Part shown: piece after piece, positions 60,480 to 64,000 of the stretch
Layout of the letters: each line of letters begins with the position of its first letter
How positions within the stretch are numbered: the first letter of the stretch is position 1
Assembly: GCA_025267735.1 (NCBI GenBank)
Contig: CM046297.1
Span: 24,826,011-24,890,010 of the forward strand
Length of the DNA stretch: 64,000 nucleotides
Direction: 5' to 3'
Origin: Mactra quadrangularis
Taxonomy: Eukaryota; Mollusca; Bivalvia; Venerida; Mactridae
The notes under the pieces: model-generated
Told to the model about the DNA's origin: nothing
What the model saw: only the letters and a program-made list of their open reading frames with translations
The model's database searches: none
Translations under genes and position numbers: made by a program

Positions 60480-63400
60480 AATAAAGTGTATAATATGTAG
60501 AGTCTGGATGCATTTAAGCCAATTCATATGTTTAATGCAAGTCAACAGATGTCATGTATGTAAATAGACAGAAATAATATTTTTGTATCGGGCTATTGTG
60601 ACAAATCATTTTATCGACACTGACTTCATGTATACTCAAATATGTAATGTTATGGATGCATATAAGACAATTTAAATATTTATTGCAAACAAACCGACGT
60701 ATTGATGTAAATTTAGTTGACAGAAATCGTGAATTTTGAAACTTAAGAGGCGACACAAACCCAAAAAAGTGTATATGTAGAGTATAAAATGTGAAGAGTA
60801 TAAGGGCGTTTGTCACATATCGTACTATCCACTCTTGCATCAGGTATACTTACATATATAAGAGATTCACAGGTCATTTATGTCACTTTTAATCTCTAGA
60901 TACTAGACAATAGAGGTAGGTATTGATCGACAGGAAAAAATAATATCAAGGACTGTAAACTCTACATACAAAAGTATACATAGAGTCTAAGGCCTTTTGT
61001 GACAAATCGTAATATCGGCACTGACCTCAAGTAAACTCACATGTATAAAATTATTTGTGCATGGAAGACATTCGTATGTGTTGTATAAAAGAATATAGGT
61101 GTGATGGATGTAAATTAGACAGAAATAATGAATGTTGAACTAGACTGTAGACATAAAAATGTGAATACATAGAGTCCAAGGGCTTTTGTGATATATCGTA
61201 CAATCGACCCTAACATCACGTACACTTACATATGTGTAAGATTCTGGGATCATTAACCTCACTTTTAATCTGTAGACACTAGCGAATCGATGTATTGATA
61301 AAAACTTTGCTGAAAAAATGGTATTAAGAACTATAAACTCGACACACTAGGGTATAGTTGTAGAGTCTAAGGGCTTTTGTAACATGTCGCACTATATACT
61401 CTGACCTCATTTATATACACATATATAAGATTATTTGTGCTTGGAAGACAATTTGTATGTTTAATACAAGCAAACAGATGACATGGACGTAAAATAGACA
61501 TAAATAATATATTTGGAACTTTGCAGTCGACATACAAAAGTGCATACGTAAAGTTCAAGGGCTTTTGTAACATTTCGTACAATCGAACCTTTCATCACTT
61601 ACACTTACAACTGTATAGAGTCTGGATTCATTTACCTCTCTATTTATCTGTTGAGACTAGCAAATCAATGTAATTATATAAAATGACTAGGAAAAAAGAT
61701 AATTAGAACTATAAACTCGACACAAAAGGGTAGAGTCTAAGGGCTTTTGTAACATGTCGCACTATATACTCTGACCTCATGTATATACACATATATAAGA
61801 TTATTTGTGCATGGAAGACATTTTTTATCTTTAATACAAGCAAACAGATGACATGGTCGTATATTAGACAGAAATTATATATTTGCAACTCTGCAGTCGA
61901 CATATGGAAGTGTATACATAAAGTCCAAGGGCTTTGTAACATATCGCACGATCGACCCTTACATCACTTACATTTACAAATGTACAGAGTCTGGGTTCAT
62001 TTACCTGAACATTTTATCTGTAGGCACTAGCAAATCCATGGAATGATATAAAATAACTAGGAAAAATAATATTTAGAAGAATTTACTCGACACAAAAGGG
62101 TATAGTTGTAGATTCTAAGGGCTTTTGTAACATGTCGTACTATATACTCTGACCTCATGTATATACACATATAAAAGATTATTTGTGCATGGAAGACAAT
62201 TTATATGTTTAATACAAGCAAACAAATGACATGGTCGTATATTAGACAGAAATAATATATTTGGAACTCTGCAGTGGACATACAAAAGTGTGTACCTAAA
62301 GTTCAAGGGCTTTTGTAACATATCGCACGATCGACCCTTACATCTCTTACACTTACAAATGTACAGAGTCTGGGTTCATTTACCTCACATTTTATCTGTA
62401 GGCACTAGCAAATCCATGTAATGATATAAAATGACTAGGAAAAATGATATTTAGAAGACTTTACTCGACACAAAAGGGTATAGATGTAGATTCTAAGGGC
62501 TTTTGTAACATGTCGTTCTATATACTCTGACCTAATGTATATACACATATGTAAGATTATTTGTGCTTGGAAGACATTTTTATGTTTAATACAAGCAAAC
62601 TGATGACATGGTCGTATATTAGACAGAAATAATATATTTGGAACTCTGCAGTCGACATACAAAAGCGTATACTGAAATTCCAAGGGCTTTTGTAACATAT
62701 CGCACGATCGACCCTTACATCCCGTACACTTACATATGTGTAAGATTCTGGGTTCATTTATCTCACTTGTAATCTGTAGGCACTAGCAAATCGATGTAAT
62801 GATATAAAATGACTAGAAAAAATGATATTTACAACTATCAACTTGACACAAAAGTGAATAGTTGTAGAGTCTAAGGGCTTTTGTTACATGTCGCACTATA
62901 TACTCTGACCTCATGTATATACACATATATAAGATTATTTATGCTTGAAAGACAATTTGTATGTTTTATACAAGCAAACAGATGACATGAAAGTAAATTA
63001 GACAGAAATAATATATTTGGAACTCTGCAGTCGACATACAAAAGCGTATACCGAAAGTCCAAGGGCTTTTGTAACATATCGCACGATTGACCCTTACGTC
63101 ACGTACACTTACATATGTGTAAGATTCTGGGTTCATTTTTCTCACTTGTAATCTGTAGGCACTAGTAAATCGATGTAATGATATAAAATGACTAGGAAAA
63201 ATGATATTAACAACTATCAACTTGGCACAAAAGGGTATAGTTGTAGAGTCTAAGGGCTTTTGTAACATGTCGTACTATCAACCTTGACCTCATGTATACT
63301 CACATATGTACAATTGTTTGTGCATGGAGGACAATCTGTATGTTTTATACAAGCAAACAGATGTCCTGGACGTATATTAGACAGAAATAATGAATTTGGA

Positions 63401-63590
63401 ACTTTACAGTCTACATACAAAAGTATGTACGTAAAGTCCAAGGGCTTTTGTGACATATCATACTATCGACCCTTACATCACGTAGACTTACATATGTATG
63501 AGAGTCTGGGTTCATTTAACTCACTTCTGTAGACAATAGCAAATCGATGTATACGTAGTCTAAGGGCTTTTGTGACAAAACGTAAACTAT
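60480..63590 (+). repeat. Second tandem repeat: about 189-bp monomers paired into 378-bp dimers
   Basis: The marker AAGGGCTTTTGT followed by ACATRTCG recurs with GGG at about 60600, 60804, 60991 (as GGC), 61190, 61371, 61559, 61741, 61929, 62119, 62307, 62497, 62684, 62875, 63063, 63254, 63442 and 63564. Spacing is 181-204 bp at first and then alternates near 188 and 190. From 61371 on, alternate monomers are alike: odd ones carry GTCTAAGGGC and ACTCTGACCTCATGTATAT, even ones GTCCAAGGGC and GATCGACCCTTACATCAC, so the repeat is a 378-bp dimer. Copies are diverged, older than the 177-bp satellite and unrelated to it. If the exons at 59625 and 60172 are real, it lies in an intron. Confidence 0.88.
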
Positions 63591-63682
63591 AAAGTGTAGT
63601 AAATATACCCAGAATGTAATATATATGTTAATATAAGTGATGTAAGATTCGATAGTACGTTTTGTCACAAAACCCCTTAGAC
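63558..63682. repeat. Inverted-repeat junction where the second tandem repeat reverses
   Basis: The left arm (63558-63584) runs GTCTAAGGGC through ACAAAACGTA; the right arm (63656-63682) is its reverse complement with one mismatch in 27. The loop is 71 nt. Similarity continues outward less perfectly, so this is a change of array orientation rather than an isolated hairpin. Confidence 0.85.
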
Positions 63683-63880
63683 CCTACATATACACTTTTG
63701 TTTGTCGACTCTAAAGTTCCAAAATTTATCATTTCTATTTTACATCCATGACATCTGTTTACTTGCAATAAACATATGAATTCTCTTTATTTCATCCATA
63801 ACTTTATATATATATGTGAGTATAAATGAAGTCGGGGTCAATATTACCTATATCGTCACAAAAGGCCATATATGTCAATT
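63656..63880 (-). repeat. Inverted copies of the second tandem repeat
   Basis: On the minus strand this stretch carries the same marker (TCTAAGGGGTTTTGTGAC at the left end, GGCCTTTTGTGAC near 63853-63866) and the intervening body with ACAGATGTCATGGATGTAAA. It best resembles the diverged outer copies near 60540-60730. The remaining 63881-64000 is AT-rich; AGTAAATATAC near 63957 recurs from 63598. Confidence 0.75.
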
Positions 63881-64000
63881 TTTTAATTTTTAACATAATT
63901 ATTCCTGACTAATTATATTAGTACCTCTTTTTGCAAGTATTTCAGATTAAAAAATTAGTAAATATACTCTGAATGTTATATATACGTAATTATTCTTGAT

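Noticed and set aside
61367..63456. Short minus-strand open frames repeated in the second tandem repeat
   Set aside because: They are copies of one diverged repeat frame (similar 68-71 codon frames) with no start or splice context.

Overview
The window looks like nuclear DNA of an animal, most likely a marine invertebrate; a mollusc is a guess from general character, not proof. The reasons are AT-rich non-coding sequence, tRNA-derived SINE-like fragments, GT-AG exon candidates in both flanks, and no bacterial-style gene packing. No complete protein gene, CRISPR array, rRNA gene or transposase is visible.

About 88% of the window (2317-58929) is one head-to-tail satellite array on the + strand. 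Its basic monomer is 177 bp. At intervals a long unit (S, about 350 bp) replaces a monomer; S is a monomer carrying an unrelated insert of about 173 net bp. S plus 1-6 monomers forms a higher-order repeat (HOR). I see 59 S units and roughly 200 short monomers. The array has three domains. Domain L (to about 29.2 kb) is mostly 1057/1058-bp S-H-V-H-V repeats with varying copy number and two patches full of 1-base indels. Domain M (about 29.2-46.56 kb) is mostly 879-bp and 1056-bp repeats arranged in a third tier, A-B-C, of about 2.8 kb. Domain R (46.66-58.93 kb) is a nearly perfect 882-bp S-H-H-H repeat. A 100-N gap (46562-46661) lies exactly between M and R, so the true array length is unknown. 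The left edge is diverged, while the right edge ends abruptly inside a homogeneous monomer.

Left flank (1-2316): two tRNA/SINE-like fragments on the minus strand, a possible minus-strand exon at 617-720 with a weaker phase-compatible partner at 342-421, and G/C homopolymer tracts.

Right flank (58930-64000): a compact promoter-like region with two ETS-type sites and a 22-bp duplication, followed by a small first coding exon with a perfect GTAAGT donor (59625-59655) and a phase-compatible second exon (60172-about 60229). Together they suggest the start of a gene, possibly for a mitochondrial protein. The putative next intron holds a second, unrelated and older tandem repeat (about 189-bp monomers paired into 378-bp dimers, about 60480-63590), which reverses orientation near 63620.

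The most notable object is the three-tier satellite. Its hierarchy resembles centromeric satellite organisation, but a gene-like promoter lies only about 0.5-0.7 kb from the array edge. The 59-codon open frame in the monomers gives many ORFs; I treat these as a by-product of the period being divisible by three, not as genes.
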